The translations under genes and the position numbers were made by a program. Under the pieces are notes generated by a model. That model was not told the DNA's origin. It did not search any database and saw only the letters and a program-made list of their open reading frames with translations. Below are positions 1 to 6,971 of a DNA stretch of 7,149 nt, in pieces; position 1 is the stretch's first letter; every line of letters begins with the position of its first letter. The stretch is from Proteobacteria bacterium HN_bin10 (lineage in GTDB: Bacteria > Pseudomonadota > Alphaproteobacteria > Caulobacterales > Aquidulcibacteraceae). The DNA is taken from NCBI GenBank assembly GCA_002083515.1, contig LWDN01000009.1:1-7149 (forward strand). Direction: 5' to 3'.

Positions 1-354
1 GCGGATTTTGTGATCGGTCTGTATAACCCGGCCAGTGGCAGACGCACGAGACAGATTGTGGATGCCCAGGCGATTGTCCGGCGTCATCGCGAGGGGAGCA
101 CGCCGGTAGCTCTTGTAAAGAGTGCCTATCGTGACATGGAACAGGTAGTCCTGACCGATCTGGATACTTTTCTGGATTACGAGATCGGGATGTTGACGAC
201 CGTCATTATCGGGTCGAGCAATACGTTCATGTTCGAGGGGTACATGGTCACACCGCGCGGCTATACCAATAAGTACCGCTTCGACGGCGCTGTCCTCCCA
301 GGTCAGAGACCGGGGTTTTCGCTCGTCGTGCCTCCTGCGTCAGAGGCGGACTGA
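1..354 (+). CDS. cobJ: Precorrin-3B C17-methyltransferase, C-terminal part (5' end outside the window)
   Basis: The reading frame is open from the first base and ends at TGA 352-354, so about 117 C-terminal residues are visible. CobJ/CbiH uses S-adenosylmethionine to methylate C17 of precorrin-3B (or the cobalt form) with ring contraction, giving (cobalt-)precorrin-4 in the cytoplasm. Three landmarks of the C-terminal lobe are visible in order: the LYNPAS motif near the start, MLTTVIIGSSNT in the middle, and MVTPRGY near the end. Together these are typical of CobJ/CbiH rather than the other corrin methylases. The N-terminal SAM-binding glycine loop must lie upstream. About 20 residues follow MVTPRGY, a short and ordinary tail. 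The stop codon overlaps the next start by one base (TGATG), which implies translational coupling in one operon. The cobJ and cbiH names cannot be separated from this fragment, because both are the same family. Confidence 0.93.
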   Translation, partial: ADFVIGLYNPASGRRTRQIVDAQAIVRRHREGSTPVALVKSAYRDMEQVVLTDLDTFLDYEIGMLTTVIIGSSNTFMFEGYMVTPRGYTNKYRFDGAVLPGQRPGFSLVVPPASEAD

Positions 355-767
355 TGGCGCTGGTCGGACGACTAGCCGGAGCCATTCTGGCTGAGACGGA
401 AGGACAGTTTTTTCTGGTGGGCAATCCCAAGGAACCCTGCGATTTTTCCGCGGCGGGGTTCGAACCTCCCGGCGTGATCAATGCCATGGAACAGCCCTTT
501 ATCAGGCTCTCGCCTCTTCGCCCGGTTCAGGTGCCGCAACCGTATCTGACGATGACTGTCGAGGGGGAAGGTTTGGCTCGATTGCTGGTCGATCGGTTCG
601 TGATTCAGCGGAATGGATCGGTGAGCGATCGCCTCTGGCGGCTGGTGACCGATCCACAACAGGAGCATCGCGCAGCAGCCTCCGGCACGATCGATGCTCG
701 ATGGCTGGGAGAGATCCCGGCAGAGATTTGGCGGATTGTGCGAGAGACCGTGTTGAAGTGTACCTAA
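354..767 (+). CDS. Conserved-looking protein of unknown function inside the cob operon (137 aa)
   Basis: I do not recognise this protein. The ATG at 354 overlaps the cobJ stop by one base and has a GAGG at 343-346, seven bases upstream, so it looks like a translated member of the operon. Codon use resembles that of its neighbours. The product is soluble, with no signal peptide or membrane segment. The N-terminal third looks beta-rich (EGQFFLVGNP), the middle is proline-rich (residues about 38-65), and the C-terminal end carries tryptophans in likely helices (LWRLV, RWLGEIPAEIWRIV). It has only two cysteines (in EPCDF and as the second-last residue), so no obvious metal or Fe-S site. It shows no SAM-binding GAGPGDP loop, no P-loop, and no resemblance that I can see to CobE, CbiG, CobG, CobH/CbiC or CobK/CbiJ. 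Its place between two ring-modifying methylases suggests an accessory role in corrin ring synthesis. That is inferred from position alone. Confidence 0.8.
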   Translation: MALVGRLAGAILAETEGQFFLVGNPKEPCDFSAAGFEPPGVINAMEQPFIRLSPLRPVQVPQPYLTMTVEGEGLARLLVDRFVIQRNGSVSDRLWRLVTDPQQEHRAAASGTIDARWLGEIPAEIWRIVRETVLKCT

Positions 768-777
768 GGGAGTCATG

Positions 778-1569
778 ATGCGTGTCTATATTATCGGAGC
801 CGGGCCGGGCGATCCCAAACTGCTCACGCTGCGCGGAGCCGAATTGATCGCGGCTTGTCCCGTCGTGCTCTACACAGGGTCACTGGTTCCTCAAGAAGTC
901 ATCGCCCATGCCAGGCCCGACGCGAAGGTGATGGATTCATCGGGGATGACGCTCGACCAGATCGTCGAGGTGATCGTGGCAGCCCGCGACGCGAATCAGG
1001 ATGTGGCGCGGGTCCATACGGGCGATCCGATGATCTTTGGGTCCACCGCCGAGCAAATGCGCCGGCTGACGGAACTGGGAATTGGGTATGAGATTATTCC
1101 CGGCGTCTCGTCCTTCACGGCGGCAGCGGCGGCGCTGGGCCGTGAACTCACCCTCCCGGAGTTGTCTCAAACCGTGATCCTCACCAGGGCGGAAGGACGG
1201 ACCTCGATGCCGGCAGGGGAAAAACTGGAAGACCTGGCGAAGCATCACGCGACCTTGGCCTTGTTTCTCAGCATCACCCTGCTCAAGGATGTCGTCCGTG
1301 ATGTGACTCCGTCGTATGGCGCCGATTGTCCAGTGGCCATCGTCCATAAAGCGTCCTGGCCCGACCAGGTGATTGTGACCGGGACACTGGCGGATATCAC
1401 CGAGAAGGCTAAGGCGGCCAAGCTCAACTCGACCTCGATGATCTTGGTGGGGCCTGTGCTGACAGCAACCGAGTTTGCGAATTCAAAGTTGTACGATCCG
1501 GAATTTACCCATCGATTTCGGAAAGGCGCGCCCGCGACGAAGCCGCAGGGAGAGCTCCGTGCTGACTGA
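778..1569 (+). CDS. cobM: Precorrin-4 C11-methyltransferase
   Basis: CobM/CbiF transfers a methyl group from S-adenosylmethionine to C11 of precorrin-4 (cobalt-precorrin-4 in the anaerobic route), giving (cobalt-)precorrin-5. The protein of about 263 residues has the tetrapyrrole methylase fold: the glycine loop GAGPGDP at residues 7-13, YTGSLV near 33, HTGDP at 80-84, and the block PGVSSFTAAAAALGRELTLPE starting at 108, followed by an EGRTSMP stretch. That block with EGRTSMP is diagnostic for CobM/CbiF within the superfamily. Length is close to the usual 250 or so, plus a short basic tail. Two ATGs are adjacent, at 775 and 778. The Shine-Dalgarno AAGGGAG (766-772) sits two bases from the first and five from the second, so 778 is preferred; 775 would add one methionine. 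The ribosome site overlaps the stop of the preceding gene. The 3' end overlaps the next gene by 11 bases. Confidence 0.96.
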   Translation: MRVYIIGAGPGDPKLLTLRGAELIAACPVVLYTGSLVPQEVIAHARPDAKVMDSSGMTLDQIVEVIVAARDANQDVARVHTGDPMIFGSTAEQMRRLTELGIGYEIIPGVSSFTAAAAALGRELTLPELSQTVILTRAEGRTSMPAGEKLEDLAKHHATLALFLSITLLKDVVRDVTPSYGADCPVAIVHKASWPDQVIVTGTLADITEKAKAAKLNSTSMILVGPVLTATEFANSKLYDPEFTHRFRKGAPATKPQGELRAD

Positions 1570-3034
1570 GCCAGTGATTCGACAGGGCATGGTCTATCTG
1601 GTCGGGGCCGGACCGGGCGATCCGGGCTTGCTCACGGTCCGCGCACTGGAGCTGTTGCGTACTGCGGAAGTTGTGGCCTACGACAAGCTGGTCTCGCAGG
1701 CCATCCTTTCGCTTGTCAGGCCTGAAACAGAGTTACTACCGGTTGGTCGACGCCATGGTGCGGGAGCGATCTCCTATCGACTCCATCCGGAGGTGTTGGC
1801 TCGCGCCAAAGCGGGGCGTACCGTGGTGCGCTTGAAGGCAGGCGATCCATTCATTTTTGGGAGAGGCGGGGAAGAGGCCGAGGAACTGGCAGAAGCCGGC
1901 ATCCCATGTACGATCGTCCCTGGCGTGTCGGCAGCGCTTGGTGCTGCGGCCTATGCCGGCATCCCGTTGACGCATCGACTCCATGCCTCCGATGTGACCT
2001 TTATGAGCGGCCATGATGTGGGTGGGAATCGGGACAGTCTCACCGACTGGTCCAGAGCTGCCTCTGGCACGGGTACGCTGGTGTTGTTCATGGCAGCGAG
2101 AACGCTGTCCGCAAGTCTTCAGCGGCTGATTCAGGCCGGTCGCTCCGCCGAGACTCCGGCGGCCTATATCGCGTCCGCCACCATGCCCAATCAGCATGTG
2201 CTTGTCGGGACGTTGTCGTCTCTTGCGGACAGGACACAGCATGTCGACCTGACGATTCCCGCTCTCGTCATCGTGGGTGAAGTTGTTGCTCTGCGGGAGC
2301 GGATCGCCTGGTTTGAACGAAGCCCGCTGGTTGGTCGACGGCTACTTGTTGCGCGTGCGCGCCCCGGCCTCTCTGCGATGGCGGCGGAGTTTCGTGCGCT
2401 CGGTGCGGAGGTGCTGGAAGTCCCAGAGGTCGAGGCGGTCTCGCTGAACCGTGAATCTTCCGTCGAAACAGCCCTGGCTCGGCTCCATACATTTCGCGGC
2501 ATCATCTTCGGCTGCGAGGCTGGTGTCGATGCGGTCATGGCGCATGTCCCAGTTCTCGACGTGTCGGTCATCGCGGTCGGAGAAGCGGCCGCGCAGGCCC
2601 TGTCACGGCATGGCATTGCTTCCGCCGTCACGTTGCGTGGGGCTTGTCTGGAGGCGGTGCAAGAGCAATCTGCGGTTTTTCAGAAGGGGCCATTTCTTCT
2701 TGTGACAGCGGAAGCAGGCCGACCGAACTTGCACCACGAGTTGACGAAGGTCGGGGCAGAGATCGAATCGGTAGCGGCCTATCGGTATAGGCATCGGCTG
2801 CCGACGGGTCCCGTGCCGCCGATCGACCTCGTGGTGCTGCCCAGTTCTTCTGCGGCTCGCGCCGTCCTATCGGGCGAGTTTGGTCAGACTTTGCTGAAGA
2901 TGCCGATGGCGGCGATCGGTCTACAGACCGCTGCCACCGCGCGCCAATGCGGGGCGCAGAATGTGGCGTTGGCGCAAGAGGATACGGTGGCAGCGCTGGT
3001 TTCTTGTGTCGTATCGATGGTGGGGAGAGCATGA
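1559..3034 (+). CDS. cobA-hemD: Fused uroporphyrinogen-III C-methyltransferase / uroporphyrinogen-III synthase
   Basis: This is a two-domain protein of 491 residues. The N-terminal domain (about 10-255) is SUMT, which methylates C2 and C7 of uroporphyrinogen III to precorrin-2 using SAM. It shows VGAGPGDPG at 15-23, LKAGDPFIFGRGGEE from about 93 (GRGGEE is a SUMT hallmark), VPGVSAALGAAAYAGIPLTH, and a TFMSGHD segment. The C-terminal domain (about 257-488) looks like HemD, which closes hydroxymethylbilane to uroporphyrinogen III. It has LVGRRLLVARARPG at its start, AVGEAAAQAL mid-domain, then VVLPSSSAARAV and AAIGLQTAATARQCGA, matching the HemD pattern of a Ser-rich turn followed by an AIG..TA helix. 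HemD sequences are poorly conserved, so this half is less certain. The start is GTG 1559, with AGGGAG at 1547-1552 six bases upstream and an 11-base overlap with cobM. The ATG at 1589 is an alternative. An upstream extension to 1475 would overlap cobM without reason. The fusion couples ring closure to entry into the corrin branch. Confidence 0.9.
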   Translation: MLTEPVIRQGMVYLVGAGPGDPGLLTVRALELLRTAEVVAYDKLVSQAILSLVRPETELLPVGRRHGAGAISYRLHPEVLARAKAGRTVVRLKAGDPFIFGRGGEEAEELAEAGIPCTIVPGVSAALGAAAYAGIPLTHRLHASDVTFMSGHDVGGNRDSLTDWSRAASGTGTLVLFMAARTLSASLQRLIQAGRSAETPAAYIASATMPNQHVLVGTLSSLADRTQHVDLTIPALVIVGEVVALRERIAWFERSPLVGRRLLVARARPGLSAMAAEFRALGAEVLEVPEVEAVSLNRESSVETALARLHTFRGIIFGCEAGVDAVMAHVPVLDVSVIAVGEAAAQALSRHGIASAVTLRGACLEAVQEQSAVFQKGPFLLVTAEAGRPNLHHELTKVGAEIESVAAYRYRHRLPTGPVPPIDLVVLPSSSAARAVLSGEFGQTLLKMPMAAIGLQTAATARQCGAQNVALAQEDTVAALVSCVVSMVGRA

Positions 3035-3150
3035 CGGGTCATGCGGATCCTGTTTCATGGTACTGCGGACACGTTTTTTCTTGCTGCATGAGTCGAAGAC
3101 GCGATTCATTGAGAGGGGTACGCTGGGCTCAGATGGACATGGCATGGTGA
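3031..3150 (+). CDS. Possible 39-codon bridging ORF between cobA-hemD and cobB (doubtful)
   Basis: The ATG at 3031 overlaps the cobA-hemD stop as ATGA, and the frame ends at TGA 3148-3150, which overlaps the cobB start region (ATGGTGA). The 39-residue product would start MTGHADPVSW, carry three cysteines (one followed by a CC pair) and end with an arginine-rich stretch. It resembles nothing I know and its composition is not convincing as a folded protein. If translated, it would more likely act as a coupling leader, delivering ribosomes from cobA-hemD to cobB, since the cobB ATG at 3144 has no good Shine-Dalgarno of its own. A GGGGAGAG stretch at about 3021-3029 could serve this ORF. Chance is a real alternative explanation. 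Confidence 0.25.
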   Translation: MTGHADPVSWYCGHVFSCCMSRRRDSLRGVRWAQMDMAW

Positions 3151-4523
3151 CAATCCCACGACTCGTCATTGCAGGGACATCCAGCAATGTTGGCAAGACG
3201 ACTGTCATGGTCGGTCTCGTCCGGGCCTTGCGGGCGCGAGGGTTGCGAGTGGCCGTCTTCAAGTGCGGCCCAGATTATCTTGATCCGACCTATCACGTGC
3301 GCGCGTCCGGTGTGTCTTGCCACAATCTCGACGGATGGATGATGGGGCACGAGGCGGTTCTTTCAACATTCCTGCATACGTCGCAGGGAGCCGACATCGC
3401 GATTCTCGAAGGGGTGATGGGGCTCTTCGACGGCGCATCACCGACCAGTGAGGAAGGCTCGACTGCTGAGATTGCCAAGTGGCTTCACGCGCCGGTGGTG
3501 CTGGTCTGTGACGCAGCTGGCATGGCCCGCAGTATCGCGGCTTTAGCCAGGGGGTTTTCGACGTTCGATCCGGAACTACCGATCGCCGGCCTCATCTGTA
3601 ACAGGATCGGCAGCCGAGGGCATCTGGAGTTACTTCGCACGGCCACAGGGGGCTCGCCTCCCGTTCTTGGTGGGCTTCCCAAGGAGGCCACATTGGCCTT
3701 TGCGGATCGGCATCTCGGTCTGCACCGCGCCGACCGGGCGACGGTGCCTGAGGACGTCTTCGTGGCCTGGGGCAATCGAGTGAACGAATGGTGCGATGTC
3801 GCAAAAATTCTGGCGTTAGCACGCACCGCGCCGACGCTTCCAGCCATTCCTGCGATGGAACGGGTCGCTGCGGAGGGGACAGGGTGCCGAATCGGTCTCG
3901 CGTTCGACGAGGCCTTCCACTTCTATTATGACGACAACCTCCGTCGTCTTGAGAGCCTCGGCGCGGAGCTCGTGCGGTTTTCCCCCATTCACGATGCGCA
4001 CTTGCCGGATGTGGATGGTCTCTACTTTGGTGGCGGTTATCCGGAGGTCTATGCTGTGGATCTGTCCAGAAACCTGTCCATGCGTCAGGATGTGGCGTCG
4101 TTTGCCGAAGCCCAGGGACCCATTTACGGCGAATGTGGCGGTCTCATGTATTTGTCCAATGGCATCAGAACGCTCGATGGCGCGCGGCATGACATGGTGG
4201 GGCTTATTCCAGGCGAAGCGGAGATGAAAGAGCGGTTACAAGCCCTTGGGTATGTCGAGGTGGAAACACAGGACGAGACGATGCTTGGTCCGAAAGGACT
4301 GCGATTTCGCGGCCATCAATTTCGCTATTCGGACTTGCGCCTTCCGGCTGAAGTGGAGTGCTGCTACAACGTGCGCCGGCGCCGTGGAGGCGAATCGTTC
4401 CAAGAAGGCTATCGGAAGGGCAACACGCTCGCCTCCTATGTGCATGCCCATTGGGCCTCGAATCCTCTTCTCGCTCAGGGGTTCGTGCAGACTTGTGCGG
4501 CCTATGCGAGGCGGGAACGGTGA
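3144..4523 (+). CDS. cobB: Cobyrinate a,c-diamide synthase, glutamine-hydrolysing
   Basis: CobB/CbiA amidates the a and c side chains of (hydrogeno- or cobalt-)cobyrinate using ATP and glutamine-derived ammonia. The product of 459 residues matches the family's usual 430-460. An N-terminal dethiobiotin-synthetase-like domain carries the P-loop GTSSNVGKTT at 11-20, FKCGPDYLDPTYH just after it, and EGVMGLFDG. The C-terminal type 1 glutamine amidotransferase domain carries YFGGGYPEVYA, YGECGGLMYL with the presumed nucleophile Cys331, and YVHAHWASNP with histidines 434 and 436, one of which should complete the catalytic pair. The start at ATG 3144 is chosen because VTIPRLVIAG immediately precedes the P-loop as in homologues. 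It lacks a well-spaced Shine-Dalgarno: a GAGAGGGG at 3111-3118 is 25 bases away, which is too far. That block would suit a CTG at 3123 in the same frame, an unusual but possible start adding seven residues. The stop overlaps the cobQ start (GTGA). Confidence 0.95.
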   Translation: MVTIPRLVIAGTSSNVGKTTVMVGLVRALRARGLRVAVFKCGPDYLDPTYHVRASGVSCHNLDGWMMGHEAVLSTFLHTSQGADIAILEGVMGLFDGASPTSEEGSTAEIAKWLHAPVVLVCDAAGMARSIAALARGFSTFDPELPIAGLICNRIGSRGHLELLRTATGGSPPVLGGLPKEATLAFADRHLGLHRADRATVPEDVFVAWGNRVNEWCDVAKILALARTAPTLPAIPAMERVAAEGTGCRIGLAFDEAFHFYYDDNLRRLESLGAELVRFSPIHDAHLPDVDGLYFGGGYPEVYAVDLSRNLSMRQDVASFAEAQGPIYGECGGLMYLSNGIRTLDGARHDMVGLIPGEAEMKERLQALGYVEVETQDETMLGPKGLRFRGHQFRYSDLRLPAEVECCYNVRRRRGGESFQEGYRKGNTLASYVHAHWASNPLLAQGFVQTCAAYARRER

Positions 4524-6070
4524 ACCTCCTTGCGCCCACCATTATGGTCCAAGGCACGGCCTCGTCGGCGGGAAAGAGTCTTCTTGTGACCGCGTTGTGC
4601 CGGTTGTTTCGACGCGATGGGTTTCGTGTCGCCCCGTTTAAGTCGCAGAACATGGCGCTCAATTCGGCCGTCACTGCCGATGGCCTCGAGATCGGGCGCG
4701 CACAAGCTGTGCAGGCAGAGGCCGCGGGGATTTTGTCCTCTGTGGATATGAACCCAATCCTGCTCAAGCCTGAAAGTGATCGCCGAAGCCAAGTTGTAGT
4801 ACTCGGCAAGGTGGTCGGTAGTATGACGGCCACCGAGTATCACGAGTACAAGCCCCGCCTCTCAGCCGTGATCGCAGAATCGCTCACGCGACTTCGAGCT
4901 GCGTATGACCTCGTCGTGATCGAGGGAGCAGGGAGCCCAGCCGAGATCAACTTGAAGTCTCGTGACATTGTGAACATGCATGTGGCGAAGCTCGTGGACG
5001 CGCCGGTCTTGCTTGTGGGGGATATCGACCGTGGCGGCGTCTTCGCCTCGTTTGTCGGAACGCTGGAACTGCTCGAACCGGACGAGCGGGCGAGGGTTGC
5101 AGCGTTCATTGTGAATAAATTTCGCGGCGATGTGGCGCTGCTCCAGTCGGGACTCAATTTTCTTACCGAACGCACGGGCAAACCCGTGTTGGGCGTCGTA
5201 CCGTTTATTCAAGACCTCCGTATTGCTGATGAAGATTCCGTATCGATCGAAGACCGCATGGCTCGTCCCAAACCATCGCAGCAGGATCTCGACATCGTGG
5301 TGGTGCGGTTGCCTCGCATCTCCAACTACGACGATGTCGAAGCCCTGGAGCACGAGCCCGGCGTCGTTGTTCGATTCGTCGTGCAACCTGGCGAGATACA
5401 GGGGGCGGATCTGGTGATTCTGCCGGGCTCAAAGCACACGGTGTCTGATCTTTTGTGGATCCGGACGCAGGGCATCGCGGCCGCGATTGAAGCGCGTGCC
5501 CGCGAAGGGAAACCGATCCTCGGAATTTGCGGCGGCTGCCAAATACTCGGGGAGCGTATCGATGATCCTCATGGGGTCGAATCGATGGAAGCCCAGGTAC
5601 GTGGGCTGGGGCTGCTGGCCCTGCGGACGCACTTCGAACGGGAAAAGGTCACGGCGCAAGTTCATGCCCGCGTGGCGCATCCCTCGTTCCTCACCGATGG
5701 GACGGTGGTCGAAGCGGAGATTCAGGGATATGAAATCCATATGGGCATGGTGGAGCCGAGGAACGCGCAGGCGAGCCCATTTGAAATACGGTTGCGCAAT
5801 GGCCATGTGGATCGGCGCGCGGATGGAGCTCTCAGCGGCGACGGGATGGTGGTGGGCACCATGTTGCACGGCCTGTTCGAAAATGAGGTGATCAGGGCCA
5901 AGACGCTTTCGTTTCTGCGTACCCGGAAAGGTCTCCCCGCCTGTGCCACGAGTCAGCGCATCCCCTCGAAGCAGGCTGAATATGACCGGTTAGCAGCGGT
6001 GGTGCGTGAACACATCGACTGCGAAATGCTCGGGCGTCTCACGGGCCTCTCTTCCGTGACGTCCAGGTGA
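4520..6070 (+). CDS. cobQ: Cobyric acid synthase, glutamine-hydrolysing
   Basis: CobQ/CbiP performs the four amidations at side chains b, d, e and g of adenosylcobyrinate a,c-diamide, using ATP and glutamine, to give adenosylcobyric acid. The 516-residue product is near the family's usual 480-510. The N-terminal ATP-binding domain has the P-loop GTASSAGKS at 12-20, then FKSQNMALNS, VIEGAGSPAEINL and DIDRGGVFAS. The C-terminal amidotransferase domain has LPGSKHT, GICGGCQILG with the presumed nucleophile Cys337, GYEIHMG, and GTMLHGLFEN with the partner His450. All key residues are present, so the enzyme should be active. The start GTG 4520 overlaps the cobB stop as GTGA, with GAGG at 4508-4511 eight bases upstream. 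The ATG at 4544 is possible but would leave only three residues before the P-loop. The cobB-cobQ pair works on consecutive stages of corrin amidation, which explains the tight coupling. Confidence 0.96.
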   Translation: MNLLAPTIMVQGTASSAGKSLLVTALCRLFRRDGFRVAPFKSQNMALNSAVTADGLEIGRAQAVQAEAAGILSSVDMNPILLKPESDRRSQVVVLGKVVGSMTATEYHEYKPRLSAVIAESLTRLRAAYDLVVIEGAGSPAEINLKSRDIVNMHVAKLVDAPVLLVGDIDRGGVFASFVGTLELLEPDERARVAAFIVNKFRGDVALLQSGLNFLTERTGKPVLGVVPFIQDLRIADEDSVSIEDRMARPKPSQQDLDIVVVRLPRISNYDDVEALEHEPGVVVRFVVQPGEIQGADLVILPGSKHTVSDLLWIRTQGIAAAIEARAREGKPILGICGGCQILGERIDDPHGVESMEAQVRGLGLLALRTHFEREKVTAQVHARVAHPSFLTDGTVVEAEIQGYEIHMGMVEPRNAQASPFEIRLRNGHVDRRADGALSGDGMVVGTMLHGLFENEVIRAKTLSFLRTRKGLPACATSQRIPSKQAEYDRLAAVVREHIDCEMLGRLTGLSSVTSR

Positions 6071-6073
6071 ACC

Positions 6074-6133
6074 ATGCCGCATGATGTTCGAGTGAGATCG
6101 ACGATCGCCAACGAGGCCGATGGATCCCGCTGA
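6074..6133 (+). other. Spacer between cobQ and the transporter, with a chance-sized 19-codon ORF
   Basis: The 49 bases between the cobQ stop and the transporter ATG contain no terminator hairpin that I can see. An ATG at 6074, preceded by AGGTGA at 6065-6070, opens a 19-codon frame that ends at TGA 6131-6133, just past the transporter start at 6120. It could pass ribosomes on to the transporter gene, but at this length it may well be chance. There is no reason to expect a functional peptide. Confidence 0.12.
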
Positions 6134-6920
6134 CGGCAGTCTCTGGCCTTTACTCGGCCTCGCGTTTGCCTTGGGGCTAGGCCATGGAGCCGATCCAGAC
6201 CATCTGACCGCGATCGATGGGATGACGAGAGCGTCGGTTGATCGACATCCGAGGATGAGTCGATGGGTGGGGACCTGGTTTGCGTTCGGGCATACGCTGT
6301 CAGTCCTCTGCATTGCGACCGTGATCGCGTTGGCAGCGGAACACCTACAATTCTTTAACAGCTCCATGTCGCAGGCCAGCGGGGTCTTGTCGGCCATTCT
6401 CCTGTTTGCCATTGGGACGTTGAATTTGGTACGGCTGGTCACGCTGCCGGCTGGAGCTGTGGCGCCAAGCCACGGCGTCATCGGCCATTTCTTGCCCAGG
6501 CAGTTGCTCAACATCGCACACCCGATAAGCGCGGTGCCGATCGGCGTCTTGTTTGGACTGGGGTTCGAAACCGCCAGCCAGATGTCGGCCTGGGCCTTGG
6601 CTGGAACGATGGGCTATGGCCTGGTTGGCGCGCTGTTCATCGGCGTAGCCTTCAGTCTGGGAATGGTCGTGACCGATTCAGTCAACGGATTGGTCGTGCG
6701 CCGGATGTATCTGGCGGCCACCACGATGGCGCTCCAAGGGAACCGCATGATGACGCTGACCGTCGTGGGGTTGGCCTATATCGTTGGGGTCATCAAGCTA
6801 CTTCAGCCCACATCGTTCGCGCTGCCGATCAGCGACATGGGGCTCACAATCATGGTGCTTGGCGCGGTGCTGTTGGCGTTTATGACAGCTCTGGTGAAAG
6901 CCAAGTGCCGGGTCGCGTAA
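6120..6920 (+). CDS. NiCoT-family nickel/cobalt permease, probable cobalt importer
   Basis: This integral inner-membrane protein of 266 residues belongs to the NiCoT family (HoxN/NixA/NhlF), which takes up Ni2+ or Co2+. The family's metal-site signature HX4DH is present as HGADPDH at residues 22-28, followed by LTAIDGMTR. The further family signatures are also there: FAFGHTLSV in the next helix, LGFETASQMSAWAL, and GMVVTDSVNG. About seven hydrophobic segments can be counted, roughly at 8-21, 49-75, 83-104, 135-160, 165-195, 213-231 and 238-258. This is shorter than the classical 300-350 residues with eight segments, mainly through shorter loops. Position directly after cobQ, and before a B12 riboswitch, argues for cobalt rather than nickel, but the sequence alone does not settle the ion. 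The ATG at 6120 has GAGG at 6113-6116, only three bases away. A stop at 6093-6095 in the same frame excludes an earlier ATG. Confidence 0.9.
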   Translation: MDPADGSLWPLLGLAFALGLGHGADPDHLTAIDGMTRASVDRHPRMSRWVGTWFAFGHTLSVLCIATVIALAAEHLQFFNSSMSQASGVLSAILLFAIGTLNLVRLVTLPAGAVAPSHGVIGHFLPRQLLNIAHPISAVPIGVLFGLGFETASQMSAWALAGTMGYGLVGALFIGVAFSLGMVVTDSVNGLVVRRMYLAATTMALQGNRMMTLTVVGLAYIVGVIKLLQPTSFALPISDMGLTIMVLGAVLLAFMTALVKAKCRVA

Positions 6921-6971
6921 CGGAAGGGAGGTCTACGAGAGCAGTAACTCTTTCAATCCAATGAATCGATA

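Noticed and set aside
354..767. Assignment of the unknown protein as CobE or the CbiG C-terminal domain because of its size and operon position.
   Set aside because: The glycine- and cysteine-rich start and the pattern of CobE/CbiG are absent.
372..776. Minus-strand open frame of 134 codons opposite the unknown gene.
   Set aside because: The + frame has a ribosome site, operon overlaps on both sides and normal codon use. The minus frame has an unlikely composition (His, Arg, Pro and Gln rich).
1475..1558. Upstream extension of the cobA-hemD frame to 1475.
   Set aside because: It would overlap cobM by 95 bases, encodes a basic stretch unlike SUMT N-termini, and a well-spaced AGGGAG precedes the GTG at 1559.
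796..1624. Repeated GC-rich stretch encoding GAGPGDP near 796 and 1604.
   Set aside because: This is the shared SAM-binding loop of paralogous methylases, not a DNA repeat element.
3035..3143. The spacer before cobB as a remnant of a decayed gene or a frameshifted cobB N-terminus.
   Set aside because: CobB is already full length from 3144, and no frame of the spacer resembles a known protein.
4204..4833. Long open frame of 209 codons on the minus strand.
   Set aside because: It lies antisense to the well-supported cobB/cobQ genes, has no recognisable domain, and long antisense frames are common in GC-rich coding DNA.
5528..5539. Second cysteine (Cys340) next to the CobQ nucleophile, where homologues often have tyrosine.
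   Set aside because: The catalytic Cys337 and His450 are intact, and this position probably tolerates variation.
6934..6955. Possible terminator hairpin AGAG / CTCTTT after the transporter gene.
   Set aside because: The stem is only about four pairs and no real T-run follows, so it is too weak to call.
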